This document shows positions 45,458-57,008 of a DNA stretch of 64,000 bases, piece by piece. The notes beneath the pieces were generated by a model. The model had not been told where the DNA came from and ran no database searches. It worked only from the letters and a program-made list of their open reading frames with translations. This DNA comes from Acidobacteriota bacterium (lineage in GTDB: Bacteria > Acidobacteriota > Terriglobia > Bryobacterales > UBA6623), in assembly GCA_027592785.1 (NCBI GenBank), contig JAQCLD010000005.1, positions 1 through 64,000 on the forward strand, in the 5' to 3' direction. Position numbers and translations under genes: made by a program. Position 1 is the first letter of the stretch. Every line of letters begins with the position of its first letter.

Positions 45458-47110
45458 ATGAACTCCGTACTCAACGGCGTCGATTACGTCGTCCTAGCGC
45501 TCTACTTCCTTGTGATTGTCGGCATCGCCGTATGGGTGGCGCTGCAAAAAAACAAAAGCACCGACGACTACTTTCTTGCCGGACGCCACGTCGGCTGGTT
45601 CGTCATCGGTTGCTCGATCTTCGCTTCCAACATCGGCTCCGAACACGTCGTCGGCCTCGCCGGCACGGGCTTCCAGTCCGGAACCCCCATGGCGCACTAC
45701 GAACTCCACGCCTGGATCGTATTATTGCTCGGCTGGCTGTTTCTGCCCTTCTACATGCGCAGCGGCATCTACACGACGCCCGAATTCCTAGAGAAGCGCT
45801 TCGACGCCCGCTCCCGCTGGTTCCTGTCGCTGTTCTCGATCGTCGCCTACGTGTTGACCAAGGTGTCGATCACGATCTACGCCGGCGGCATCGTCGTTTC
45901 CGAACTGATGGGGATCCCCTTCTGGTACGGGGCCATCGGCATCGTCATCTTTACCGGCATTTACACGATCATCGGCGGCCTCAAGGCGGTGGTCTACACC
46001 GAGGCTTTCCAGACCGTGGTGCTAATCTTCGGCTCCTCGATTATTACCTTCCTCGGGTTGCGCGAGGCCGGCGGTTGGGCGCAAGTGCGGGCTACCGTGA
46101 TCGCCATCCATCCCGATCACTTCAACATGTGGCGTCCAATGACCGATCCGGCCTTTCCCTGGACGGGCCTGTTGCTCGGCGGCACAATCGTCGGCATCTG
46201 GTATTGGTGCACCGACCAATACATCGTGCAGCGTACGCTGGCCGCCAAGAACATCACCATCGGCCGCCGGGGCGCTATTTTCGGCGCCTACCTCAAGCTG
46301 CTGCCGATCTTGATCTTTCTAATCCCCGGCATCATCGCGCTTGCTTTGACCATCCAGCAACCGGAAATCTATAGCGTCACCGCCGCCGATCGCGCCTTCC
46401 CCATGCTGGTCACGACGCTGCTCCCGACCGGGCTAAAAGGCTTGGTCGCCGGCGGACTCATGGCGGCCTTGATGAGCTCGCTAGCCTCGGTATTCAACTC
46501 CGCGTCGACTATCTTCACGCTCGACATTTACCAAAAACTGAGACCCGGCCACACCGACAAAGAACTCCTCAACGTGGGCCGCATCGCCACCGGCGTCATC
46601 GTAGTCGCGGGCCTCATCTGGATTCCAGTCATGATGCGCATCGGCGGCGGCGTCATGTATCAATACCTGCAGAACGTGCAGTCCTACATCGCGCCCCCGG
46701 TCACCACCGTTTTCTTGCTGGGTATTTTGTGGAAGCGCGTCAACGCGCCTGCCGCCATCACCACGCTGATGGCTGGACTCGTGTTGCTAGTCGTCCGGTT
46801 GGGCAGCGAAATCTACTACCAGACCGACATCATGGCCGGGACGAATCCGGGCGGCATGCTGTTTGGCTTCGCCACGATCAACTTCTCGCACATGGCGATC
46901 TTCCTGTTCCTCTTCTCAGTCGCCCTGTGCATCTCCGTCACGCTGATGACCAGCCCGCCTGACTACTCACGCATTCGCGGCCTGGCCTTCGGCACGCTCA
47001 CCGCCGAAGACAAGGCTGCAGCCCGCCTCAGCATGACGCCCATGGACATGGCCTTATCCGTCGTCCTGGTCAGCATCGTGATCGGCATCCTCTCGTACTT
47101 CACCGGTTGA
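45458..47110 (+). CDS. sodium:solute symporter (SSS/SGLT-like)
   Basis: 550 residues with 13-14 hydrophobic segments, of the SSS family, coupling sodium entry to uptake. Landmarks are TDDYFLAGRHVGWFVIGCSIFASNIGSEHVVGLAG, IGGLKAVVYTEAFQTVVL, and GLKGLVAGGLMAALMSSLASVFNSASTIFTLDIY, which contains the conserved sodium-site Ser/Thr helix. The subfamily is close to sugar transporters (SglT-like), but the solute is unproven. No strong ribosome-binding site; a CGGGCT-C-AGCCCG dyad sits ten nt before the ATG. Confidence 0.9.
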   Translation: MNSVLNGVDYVVLALYFLVIVGIAVWVALQKNKSTDDYFLAGRHVGWFVIGCSIFASNIGSEHVVGLAGTGFQSGTPMAHYELHAWIVLLLGWLFLPFYMRSGIYTTPEFLEKRFDARSRWFLSLFSIVAYVLTKVSITIYAGGIVVSELMGIPFWYGAIGIVIFTGIYTIIGGLKAVVYTEAFQTVVLIFGSSIITFLGLREAGGWAQVRATVIAIHPDHFNMWRPMTDPAFPWTGLLLGGTIVGIWYWCTDQYIVQRTLAAKNITIGRRGAIFGAYLKLLPILIFLIPGIIALALTIQQPEIYSVTAADRAFPMLVTTLLPTGLKGLVAGGLMAALMSSLASVFNSASTIFTLDIYQKLRPGHTDKELLNVGRIATGVIVVAGLIWIPVMMRIGGGVMYQYLQNVQSYIAPPVTTVFLLGILWKRVNAPAAITTLMAGLVLLVVRLGSEIYYQTDIMAGTNPGGMLFGFATINFSHMAIFLFLFSVALCISVTLMTSPPDYSRIRGLAFGTLTAEDKAAARLSMTPMDMALSVVLVSIVIGILSYFTG

Positions 47111-47123
47111 GCGGCCAAGCCGC
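47111..47123. terminator. short GC hairpin between convergent genes
   Basis: GCGGC-CAA-GCCGC directly after the symporter stop and before the amt stop. It may end both transcripts, but there is no clear T-run, so confidence is low. Confidence 0.3.
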
Positions 47124-47128
47124 CGCTT

Positions 47129-48421
47129 CTATTCCAGGTTGTACGCCGTTTCGCCGTGTTCGAACTGGTCAAGACCCTGATTCTCGACACTGTCGACGAT
47201 TCGCAGACCGACGGTAGCATTGCACACCATCGCGATGAGCACCGTGGCGATTCCCGCCCAGATCACGGCAAAGCCGACAGCCTTGATTTGGATCAACAGC
47301 TGCGGGCCGATTTCGAACTCCCCGAATCCGCCGAAGCCAGCGACGCCAAACACTGCCAGCAGAATCGACCCCATAATGCCGCCGACGCCGTGGACCGCGA
47401 AAACGTCGAGAGCGTCGTCGATACCCATCTTGATTTTGACGATGCCGACAGCGTAGTAGCAGATGATCCCGGCTAGAAACCCGATCAGCGCCGCGCCAAG
47501 CGGACCGACCACGCCGGATGCTGGAGTGATCGTGGCCAGCCCGGCCACCATACCGGTGACAATACCGACAAGACCGGGCTTGCCGGTCTTGATCCATTCC
47601 AGAGACATCCAGGTCAGACTAGCCACAGCAGCGGAGATGTGAGTGACCAGCATGGTCATGCCGGCTGCAGTGGAGGCCGCCCCCTGGCTGCCTGCGTTGA
47701 AACCAAACCAACCGACCCACAACATCGAGGCGCCGATCATCACCATTCCCGGACTGTGAGGCGGATTGAGGGCGCTAGGAAAATGGCGGCGCGGGCCGAC
47801 GAACTTGGCCAGAATCAGTGCCGATATGCCGGCAGTAGCATGGACCACAATGCCGCAGGCTAGGTCGATGGCTCCCATGTTCTGCATCCACCCGCCGCCC
47901 CAAACCCAATGGGTTACCGGAGCGTAAACAAGAATCAACCACAGCGAGCAAAAGAGAATCACAGCCTTGAACTTCATACGCTCGACGAACGCGCCGATGA
48001 TCAAACCTGGCGTGATGATCGCAAAAGTCATCTGGAACATCACCCAAACCGTCGTGGGATAGGTGCCCTGGAGATCATCGAGACCGATGCCGCGAAGGCC
48101 GACGTGAGCCAGCCCGCCGATCCAGTCGTTGCCGGGTGCGAACGATAGGCTGTAAAGTCCGGCGATCCAAAGAACCGAAGCCAGACAGGCCACCGCGAAA
48201 CAGTGCATGAGTACGGAGAGAAAATTCTTGACTCGCACTAGGCCGCCGTAGAACAACGCAAGCCCGGGCAGCATCATGAAGAGCACTAAAACAGTGGAGG
48301 TCATCATCCAGGCGGTGTCGCCCGCGCTGAAGTCGGACCCGCCGTCCTGGGCGAGTACGAAGTTTGGGCAGGCGAGCACTGCTGCGGCCACAAAAGAGGT
48401 GCGAATGAATGAAGGAAACAT
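47129..48421 (-). CDS. amtB: ammonium transporter
   Basis: 430 residues with a cleavable signal peptide (VLAQ, about residue 25) and 11 membrane segments, as in E. coli AmtB. The twin-His pore residues are in VTHWVWGGGW and FAVHGVGGIMG, and the Phe gate region is in GLALFYGGL. The C-terminal tail GLRIVDSVENQGLDQFEHGETAY is the GlnK-regulated latch. No glnK gene is adjacent, which is unusual for amt. ATG at 48421 is chosen because it starts the signal peptide. Confidence 0.94.
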   Translation of the reverse strand: MFPSFIRTSFVAAAVLACPNFVLAQDGGSDFSAGDTAWMMTSTVLVLFMMLPGLALFYGGLVRVKNFLSVLMHCFAVACLASVLWIAGLYSLSFAPGNDWIGGLAHVGLRGIGLDDLQGTYPTTVWVMFQMTFAIITPGLIIGAFVERMKFKAVILFCSLWLILVYAPVTHWVWGGGWMQNMGAIDLACGIVVHATAGISALILAKFVGPRRHFPSALNPPHSPGMVMIGASMLWVGWFGFNAGSQGAASTAAGMTMLVTHISAAVASLTWMSLEWIKTGKPGLVGIVTGMVAGLATITPASGVVGPLGAALIGFLAGIICYYAVGIVKIKMGIDDALDVFAVHGVGGIMGSILLAVFGVAGFGGFGEFEIGPQLLIQIKAVGFAVIWAGIATVLIAMVCNATVGLRIVDSVENQGLDQFEHGETAYNLE

Positions 48422-48641
48422 CTTGGCCTCGAGAGAGATGACTTTAGGGATACAGTCGGGCAGCAGTGCGTTTCGCCAACGAGATCGTTCTGGCACAGCC
48501 ATGCTAGCCGGAAGGCGCCGCTTGCATCAACAAACGCATCGAGGCCTGTGGGCCTGGCTTTGGCAGCTGGATATCGTAGCACGCCTGCGGATCCGGTAGC
48601 CGCTGGCACCGCCATCTAGGCCCGTGATCTGACTGGCTCGC

Positions 48642-50063
48642 CTACTCGCTTTCAGCCTTGATCCCGATGCCGCCAGCCGCTGCTTCAACGAACGCCCCGT
48701 CTTGTAGGGTCGGGACGCCGTTGACGAACACATGCCGGAAGCCTGTCGAATAACGTGCAGGGTCCTCGAACGTAGCCACATCGATCACCGTGGCCGGGTC
48801 GAAGACGACGATGTCCGCGTCGGCGCCGACCTCGAGGCGACCCTTGCGAGCCATCATCGGAGCCCGATGCTCCAGGCGCCGCGCCGGCTGGATGGTCATT
48901 TTGGTCAGCGCCTCGTTGAGCGTCAACGCTTGCTCTTCGCGAACGTAGTGCCCCAGCACGCGAGCATAAGTGCCGAACGTTCGCGGATGAGCCCTGCCAT
49001 TGGTGAGCCACATACCGTCGGAGGCGATGATCGTCATCGGGTGCGCGACAAGCGCCTTGACGGTTTCGAGGCTATAGGTCGCCGGAGAGATAATCGTGCC
49101 CCCCAAAGCGCGGTACTTGGCAAAGCTCTCGCGGTTGAGCGACTCTCCCGTATCGACCCAGGTGAAAGCGGCGAATTTCTCGTCCGAGTAAGACTCCCAA
49201 TCGTCGTATTGGTGCGAGTCGATCGCCGTCGAACCGCGATTGTAGGGATAGCACTCGGTCGTCACGTCCAGGCCGCGGTCGCGCGCGGCTTGGATGCGCT
49301 CGAGGTACTGCAAGGCGCGGTCGCCGCCGCTGGAGTTGACATGCACAATATGCAACGACGCGCCCGTCGCCTCGGCCGCTGCGAAAACTTCATCGAGGTT
49401 CGAGAAATCCCCAGGGTCGGCGCGTATGTGCACGTAAGCCGGGGCGCCGGCGCGGGCTGCCGCGCCGAAGGCCGCCTGGAGTTCTTCCGCGTTAATTCCC
49501 GGCGTATAGACGATGCCGAACCCGACTCCGACAGCCCCTTCTTCTAGGCCGGTCTCGATTCGTTCGACTGTCGCGGCGATCTGCTCCGGGCTCGCCGGCT
49601 TATCGCTGGTTTCGTTCGCGGCCAAACCCGTGCTGCGGCCGAACATGACGACGTCGCGCGAATAAGGATGTGAGGCTGCGGCGCCGAAGTTGACCGGGGT
49701 GACGCCGTCGCGTTCTCCGTACCAGGCCGCGACGTCTACCACGCCGATCTCGAGTTCCAACGACGAGGTGACCCCGTCGTAGATTTGAGCGCGATAGTTC
49801 GCCGGGCTATCGCCGTGCCGGTGCAGGTCGATGAAGCCTGGCGCCACGACCAAGCCGGAGACGTCGAACTGGGCGACGCCGCGAAGCTCATCCTCGCTGA
49901 CTGCGGTGATCGTACGACCCTGAATACCGACATTACGGACGGCGTCCAATCCCGAAGCCGGATCGATGACTCGGCCGCCGGTCAACACCACGTCATAGGT
50001 CGGCGGTTCGGCGCAGCCGAACAGGAAAACAGCTAAGGCCAACAACGAATAGATTGAGCGCAT
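48642..50063 (-). CDS. D-aminoacylase-like amidohydrolase lipoprotein
   Basis: 473 residues. Lipobox LFGC (Cys about 17) implies lipid anchoring. The metal-dependent amidohydrolase pattern is LVVAPGFIDLHRHGD (HxH), Glu in SSLELEIG, His in AYVHIRADPG and LHIVHVNSSG, and Asp in TIIASDGMW; the last strand ends PAVVIDV-like as VGADADIVVFDPATVIDVATFEDP. This is close to N-acyl-D-amino-acid deacylases, but activity is unproven. Confidence 0.86.
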   Translation of the reverse strand: MRSIYSLLALAVFLFGCAEPPTYDVVLTGGRVIDPASGLDAVRNVGIQGRTITAVSEDELRGVAQFDVSGLVVAPGFIDLHRHGDSPANYRAQIYDGVTSSLELEIGVVDVAAWYGERDGVTPVNFGAAASHPYSRDVVMFGRSTGLAANETSDKPASPEQIAATVERIETGLEEGAVGVGFGIVYTPGINAEELQAAFGAAARAGAPAYVHIRADPGDFSNLDEVFAAAEATGASLHIVHVNSSGGDRALQYLERIQAARDRGLDVTTECYPYNRGSTAIDSHQYDDWESYSDEKFAAFTWVDTGESLNRESFAKYRALGGTIISPATYSLETVKALVAHPMTIIASDGMWLTNGRAHPRTFGTYARVLGHYVREEQALTLNEALTKMTIQPARRLEHRAPMMARKGRLEVGADADIVVFDPATVIDVATFEDPARYSTGFRHVFVNGVPTLQDGAFVEAAAGGIGIKAESE

Positions 50064-50119
50064 GCGCTAGATCATACCTCCGCCCGAGGGCCAGGCGATC
50101 CTTCGCCGTCGTCTTTCTC

Positions 50120-52390
50120 TTACGCCTTGCGGTCCCCCGCAGGCATCGCCGACCAGCGCTGCAGCGCTTCGGCCAACAGGGTCAGGTCGATAGGCTTTGA
50201 GAGATAGTCGTCCATGCCCGCCTCGAAGCATCGTTCGTTGTCGCCCTTCATCGCGTTGGCGGTCAGGGCGATGATGGGAATGCGCTTGGCTGGATTCTCC
50301 CGTTGTCGGATCTGCGCGGTGGCCTCGAATCCGTCCATCTCCGGCATCTGGCAGTCCATCAGGATGACGCTGTAATCGCCACGCAATGCCGCCTCAACCG
50401 CCTGCCTACCGTCCGGGACGATTTCGGCCGTATGCCCCATCTTCTTCAGTACCTTGGTCATGAGCAGTTGATTGACCGGGTTGTCTTCGGCGACCAGGAT
50501 GCGCGCCCCGCCGTCGGCGCGCTTGGCGCTCGTTGTTGAGCGAGCAGGGCCAGCGTCAGCGGGCAGCGCGGCTGCCCCCATGGTTTCCACCAAGGACGAC
50601 ATTTTTACCGGTTTGCTCAGACACCCGCGAAATCCCGCGGCGACGGCATCGCGGCCCACCTTGCGATCACGCATGGCGGTGATCAGGATCAAGTGAGTCG
50701 CCCCGAGGCCAGGGCTGGCCAGAATTTGGCGACCGAGCTCGATTCCGTCCATTTCGGGCATGAGGTAATCGATGAGCGCGAAGTCGAATGGCCGGTCCTG
50801 CTCAAGACTCTCGCGTAACCGGGCCAGGGCCTCTAGCGGACCTTCGGCCTCCTCAAGATGCAGGTCGTAGCGTTTCAACTGACTGCTGAGAATGGAGCGG
50901 TCCAAGGGCCGGTCATCGACAATCAGAATGCGGCTCCCGGCAACGACCGTCCCCCGACCCGAAGCGCCGCCGCTGCCCAGCCGCAAGGGCACTTCGAACC
51001 AGAACGTGGAGCCTGCACCCAAGCGGCTATCGACGCCGATTTCGCCTCCCATCGTTTCGATCAGATGCTTGGAGATGGATAGCCCCAGGCCGGTTCCGCC
51101 GAAGCGTCGAGTCGTCGAGCCGTCGGCTTGGGAAAAGGGTTGAAATAGGCGCAGCAGCCCCTCGGTTGAGAGGCCGATCCCGGTATCGCGTACTTCGCAA
51201 CGGAGCAACTTGTTCCCGGGCGTGCTGGCCTCGCGAACTCCGATGTGAATGGACGCCTCTCCTGTTTCGGTGAACTTGACCGCGTTGCTCGCCAGATTGA
51301 CCAGCACCTGCCGCAGGCGTTGCGGATCGCCTTGCAACTCCAGCGGAACGTCGGCGTCGATGAGACTGTAGAACTGGATGTTCTTCTCTTCGGCTTTCGG
51401 CGCCAGCATGTCTACGGCCTGCTCCACCAGCTGCTCCAAGTTGTAGCCGGCGTCCTCCAGTTCTAGCTTTCCGGCCTCGATCTTCGATAGGTCGAGGATG
51501 TCGTTGATCAGACTGAGCAACGCATCGCCCGAGCTACGGATGGTATTGAGGCAGTCCCGTTGTTCGCCGTTCAACTCCATATCCAGCAGGAGCTGGGTCA
51601 TCCCAAGAATCCCGTTCATTGGCGTGCGGATTTCATGGCTCATATTGGCCAGAAAGGCGCTCTTCGTCCTGGTGGCCGCGGTGGCTTTGGTTCTTGCGTC
51701 CTCCAACTCCGCGTTCAACCGAAGGATGGGATTGATCACCGCTCGGCGAATCGTTTGCTCGACGAACACGAAGGCCAGCAGCGCGGTGGCGCCGAGCACC
51801 AGCAGCGTCATCCAGCGCTGCCGCCGGGATTCGTCCAGAGTCTTATCCAGCCGGGAGCGCAGATCTTCGGTCGTGAGGTCTCTGAGGCGCCCGAAGGCGA
51901 GTTTCAACTGGTTGCCTTGCGAGGCCAAATCGCTCATCTGCTGCTGGACGTCGCTCGATCCGATGCTCAGGGGATCGGCGATGGCGCGTCCGTAACGGTC
52001 GCTCGCCTTGGCCAGGTAGGACCGCGCGCTTGCCGCTAGCTTACGGGCCTCGACGGACCGGTCTAGGGACACATCCACAAGGGAGGCGATCCTTTCCAGA
52101 TTCGCGGCGGCCAGTTGACCGTCGGCGACGGCCCGCTCCAAGGCGGCCTCGTTTTGGGTCACGAACGCGTCGTTGAACTCGCGCTGGCAGTTTAGAAAAT
52201 TGGCCTCAGCGCCTTGCGCGAGTTGAGTCGCCGGGAAGAAGAAATCCAGGTTGGACCGTATCGAACTTTCTCGCTCGATTCCCTGCAGTCCCACCATTAC
52301 TGTGGATGCGACGAAGCCCAACAGAAAGATCGAGATGCTCAGCCAAATCTTGGCCCTGATGGAAAGTTTCGGGATAGCCCACGAGGTCAC
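50120..52390 (-). CDS. hybrid sensor histidine kinase with two receiver domains
   Basis: 756 residues. TM1 (about 14-36) and TM2 (about 192-212) flank a helical four-helix-bundle-like sensor. His252 lies in [10 protein letters not shown]. The ATPase domain has [17 protein letters not shown] and [10 protein letters not shown]. Receiver 1 has ILIVDDRP and [13 protein letters not shown]; receiver 2 has [21 protein letters not shown] and SKPI. GTG start directly after the stop of the PstS-like gene, so it is the third gene of a porin/PstS-like/kinase operon. Confidence 0.92.
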   Translation of the reverse strand: MTSWAIPKLSIRAKIWLSISIFLLGFVASTVMVGLQGIERESSIRSNLDFFFPATQLAQGAEANFLNCQREFNDAFVTQNEAALERAVADGQLAAANLERIASLVDVSLDRSVEARKLAASARSYLAKASDRYGRAIADPLSIGSSDVQQQMSDLASQGNQLKLAFGRLRDLTTEDLRSRLDKTLDESRRQRWMTLLVLGATALLAFVFVEQTIRRAVINPILRLNAELEDARTKATAATRTKSAFLANMSHEIRTPMNGILGMTQLLLDMELNGEQRDCLNTIRSSGDALLSLINDILDLSKIEAGKLELEDAGYNLEQLVEQAVDMLAPKAEEKNIQFYSLIDADVPLELQGDPQRLRQVLVNLASNAVKFTETGEASIHIGVREASTPGNKLLRCEVRDTGIGLSTEGLLRLFQPFSQADGSTTRRFGGTGLGLSISKHLIETMGGEIGVDSRLGAGSTFWFEVPLRLGSGGASGRGTVVAGSRILIVDDRPLDRSILSSQLKRYDLHLEEAEGPLEALARLRESLEQDRPFDFALIDYLMPEMDGIELGRQILASPGLGATHLILITAMRDRKVGRDAVAAGFRGCLSKPVKMSSLVETMGAAALPADAGPARSTTSAKRADGGARILVAEDNPVNQLLMTKVLKKMGHTAEIVPDGRQAVEAALRGDYSVILMDCQMPEMDGFEATAQIRQRENPAKRIPIIALTANAMKGDNERCFEAGMDDYLSKPIDLTLLAEALQRWSAMPAGDRKA

Positions 52391-52807
52391 TTACTTCGGC
52401 TCCAGCCGCACCACGCCGGTCAGGTTCGCGTCGAGACTGACGTATCCGATGGCGCCTTCCGTAGAGGCGATATAGTCAATGATCTCGACGGTCGTGGCGA
52501 AGCTCTTGGGCGGACTCCCCTTTCCGGTAAAAACAAGCGTCCGGAAGTAGTTCTGCAAGCCGGATTCGGTTTTGCCCAACCAGTCGGCGACAAACTGTTT
52601 GTGCGCATCGCCTGAACGGGCGACCACCGGTTGGACCGGCTTGCCGTCGATGCGCGTGACGGCGCCGAGGAAGATCCGCCGCATATCGCTTCCCGATACC
52701 TCCGTGTCAGCAAGGTTCGGGTTGGCAATCACGACGTAGCTGGCCGCCCGGGTTTGAGCGGGGCTAGTGCCGAGCACAAGGAACATTGCTAGAGCGAGTC
52801 TCAACAT
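52391..52807 (-). CDS. short PstS-like phosphate-binding-domain protein
   Basis: 138 residues with a signal peptide. The body YVVIANPNLADTEVSGSDMRRIFLGAVTRIDGKPVQPVVA, later IIDYIASTEGAIGYVSL, is the pattern of short, single-domain 'phosphate ABC transporter substrate-binding protein' homologues. It is about half a classical PstS, so it may be a sensor subunit rather than a transporter component. The lone gene has no ABC permease beside it. Confidence 0.82.
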   Translation of the reverse strand: MLRLALAMFLVLGTSPAQTRAASYVVIANPNLADTEVSGSDMRRIFLGAVTRIDGKPVQPVVARSGDAHKQFVADWLGKTESGLQNYFRTLVFTGKGSPPKSFATTVEIIDYIASTEGAIGYVSLDANLTGVVRLEPK

Positions 52808-52819
52808 ATTCCCTCCCGG

Positions 52820-54031
52820 TCAAAAGACGATCCCGGTCCGCACCACGAGCATGTTCGTGTTGGGCTGAATGCCTTGCGGATGGTATCGGGGATAAAACCC
52901 TCGGGCCGACAGGACGCTCCCGAAGCCGTCGATGAAGTGGCCTTCCACCTTGATGTTCCAGTAGGGCGTGGGGTCGAGCCGAATTGTGACTGTGGTGTCG
53001 TCGACATGGTTGGCGCCCGGACCTGTCTGAGTCACCACCGGGTCGAGCAGCTCCTGAAACTTGTACTGGCTGCGGTAGGCGCCGATTTCCACTAACTTCG
53101 ACACGCGATAAGACAGAGCGGCGAACCAACCGGGCGTGTTTTGCCCGCTCCGGCCGGGGAGCGGCGGCGGTCCCAAGATGCGGGTGAGGGACTTCCATGC
53201 CCGGTATTCCGCATCTAGGCGCCAGGGGCCGTGCACGAACTCCGCGTACAGCGCGGTCTGCCGGGAGAAGTACGTCTTAGCTTTGCCCTTGATGATGATG
53301 GGCGCGGCAGCCAGTTCGCCCTCGTATTCGCGCTCAGAAAAGCTCTGCGACACACCGGCCATCAATCCTGAGACCGGAGTAGTCCAGCGCAGATCGTAGC
53401 CCGTTGTGCGGCCCGAATAGGTCACGTTCCTGAAACCCGCATCCTCGATTCCGTAGAGAAAGCCCGTGCGGTAATCAGAAGGCACTGTTCCGGCATACAT
53501 CTGGTAGGAAACGTATCCCTTGCGCCCGAGAGGGATGGCGCCGTACAGATCGCCGCCCGTGTGGGCGTTGTACGTCTCGCGGAGGTCTAGGGGATATACC
53601 GCCTGCGGCAACAGCGCCCAGGTGTAACTGAACTCCTGGTCCTGGGAGTCGTTGAACAAGCCGAGCGGGGTCTTCACCCTGCCCGCTCGGAATCCCAGCC
53701 AATCCCGGAAGCGATAGTCGACCAGGGCCCAGTCAAGCGACACTCTTCCTTTGCCGAGATCCCCGATATAACGGTCATAGACTTGCGCGCCGACGCGCAG
53801 CTTGTCGTTGACCTGCCAAGTCAGGTTGAGGCCGCCGTCGGTCATCTGCGCCGTGCCTTGGCTGGTATTCATCGTCAGATAGTTGTTGTGGTCGGAGATG
53901 GCGTAGCCCTGGGTAAAGAACCCGTGGAATTGGACGGGTCCTTCGTTCATTTGGGCGCGGGCCGGTACGACCGCAAGCAGCAGCATGAGGGTCGCAACTC
54001 CAGGTGCGCCTGCGATGCGGATGGTGGACAT
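52820..54031 (-). CDS. outer-membrane beta-barrel porin (anion-porin-like)
   Basis: 403 residues with a signal peptide (VPARA, about 28). The mature part is alternating beta strands, for example FHGFFTQGYAISDHNNYL, LTWQVNDKLRVGAQVYDRYIGDLGKGRVSLDWALVDYRF and a C-terminal aromatic residue (IVF) typical of BAM substrates. From context with a PstS-like protein it may be an anion or phosphate porin. ATG at 54031 is preferred since GGAGA lies eight nt before it; a GTG start at 54046 is the alternative. Confidence 0.82.
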   Translation of the reverse strand: MSTIRIAGAPGVATLMLLLAVVPARAQMNEGPVQFHGFFTQGYAISDHNNYLTMNTSQGTAQMTDGGLNLTWQVNDKLRVGAQVYDRYIGDLGKGRVSLDWALVDYRFRDWLGFRAGRVKTPLGLFNDSQDQEFSYTWALLPQAVYPLDLRETYNAHTGGDLYGAIPLGRKGYVSYQMYAGTVPSDYRTGFLYGIEDAGFRNVTYSGRTTGYDLRWTTPVSGLMAGVSQSFSEREYEGELAAAPIIIKGKAKTYFSRQTALYAEFVHGPWRLDAEYRAWKSLTRILGPPPLPGRSGQNTPGWFAALSYRVSKLVEIGAYRSQYKFQELLDPVVTQTGPGANHVDDTTVTIRLDPTPYWNIKVEGHFIDGFGSVLSARGFYPRYHPQGIQPNTNMLVVRTGIVF

Positions 54032-54229
54032 GAAGCAAGTCTCCACTGGTCCTTATCGACCGAGCGGCGGACAAACTAGAAGCGGCGTGTGTCTCGCTCG
54101 GCATCATCAGGGTCCATTCGAGCCAGACGCCGCTCGTCGACCGCCGCTAGCGCCCGCAGGCGCAACATCCCGCCGAAGTCAAAAAAAAGGAAACGGAGGC
54201 GCAACCTGGCTCTGGTAGCCTAGCCCCTA

Positions 54230-56309
<2,080 letters not shown>

Positions 56310-56345
56310 CCGTTTGCCGCGGCATGCGCCGTCGCTCTTCTCGAA

Positions 56346-56969
56346 TTAGCTGTTCGACCAGTCGAAGTTATAGAGAATCCAGTTTGAGTTCTCAGCTGCG
56401 ACAGAGACCTCTCCCGCCTTGGCGTGATGCGTTCCCTGTCCGCATTCGCCTTTCGTCCAAATGAAACCGCTGGGAAGATCGACGTTGGCGAAATGTTCTT
56501 CGCCGGTCACCGGATTCTTGAACGTGTCGCCGCGTCCTTCGCCAATTCCTTCGATCGTGAACGTGCTCTTGGGACCGCTGCCCTCGATGGTGATCTTGGC
56601 CTTCTCGAGCCCGACGACTTCGAACGTGCCGCCGAGCAACTCCCAGGGCAAGCCGCCGAGCTTGCCGGTGAAGATCTGCGCCAGTTGGCCCACCTGCTCA
56701 TCGCTAGTCGACGGGTCCACCACGAACACCAACTTTCCGTTGCCTTCGTGGATGGCCTTCGGCCATGCGACCACGGCTGCGCATTTCACGCCCGACAGAT
56801 CCACATCGCCGCAGGAACCTTCGCTGATGTCCATGCCGACCAGCGCCCGGCAACTGCCGTCCTTCGAGTTGGGGAAGCCTCCGAAGTTGCAGCCGCAACC
56901 GAAGTCGCAATTTCAAAACTCATAGCCCTTGCCCTTGAGCTTCCATTGTGTGGCTGTTGCTGTCGTCAT
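56346..56969 (-). CDS. DUF1326 protein with in-frame TGA, probable selenoprotein
   Basis: Read through the TGA at 56913-56915, the protein has 207 residues, matching normal DUF1326 length. Codon 19 (TGA) falls in GYEF-TGA-NCDFGCGCNF, where family members carry the first Cys of the N-terminal CxC...CxC motif. The rest, from GMDISEGSCGDVDLSGVKCAAVVAWPKAIHEGNG to LPSGFIWTKGE, is typical DUF1326. ATG 56969 has a strong AAGGAG six nt upstream. The ORF starting after the TGA (ATG 56834) has no good ribosome-binding site and lacks the Cys-rich motif. A SECIS-like stem-loop follows the TGA. It follows DUF2182, its usual partner. Alternatives: nonsense mutation or sequencing error. Confidence 0.8.
56885..56900 (-). 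promoter_or_regulatory. candidate bacterial SECIS element
   Basis: In mRNA sense, GGUUGC-GGCU-GCAACU: five Watson-Crick pairs plus one G-U, with a four-nt loop starting GG. It begins 12 nt after the TGA (13 nt to the first Watson-Crick pair). From memory, E. coli fdhF has GGUUGCAGGUCUGCACC 11 nt after its UGA, so both the stem start and the spacing agree. The loop G fits bacterial SECIS rules, but the bulged U of fdhF is missing. Confidence 0.65.
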
Positions 56970-56975
56970 CGTTTT

Positions 56976-56981
56976 CTCCTT
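56976..56981 (-). promoter_or_regulatory. Shine-Dalgarno of the full-length DUF1326 gene
   Basis: AAGGAG six nt before the ATG at 56969. This decides the start in favour of the long form, which contains the TGA codon. Confidence 0.85.
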
Positions 56982-57008
56982 ACCAAGTACGGTCGAGTAT
57001 AACTCCAA

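Noticed and set aside
48422-48641. Sigma-54 promoter for amtB (TGGCAC...TGC at about 48493)
   Set aside because: It is on the plus strand, opposite to amtB, and the GG-GC spacing is one base short.
56346-56834. DUF1326 ORF starting at ATG 56834 as the real gene
   Set aside because: It lacks the Cys-rich N-terminal motif and any good ribosome-binding site, and the frame continues upstream through the TGA to a well-supported start.
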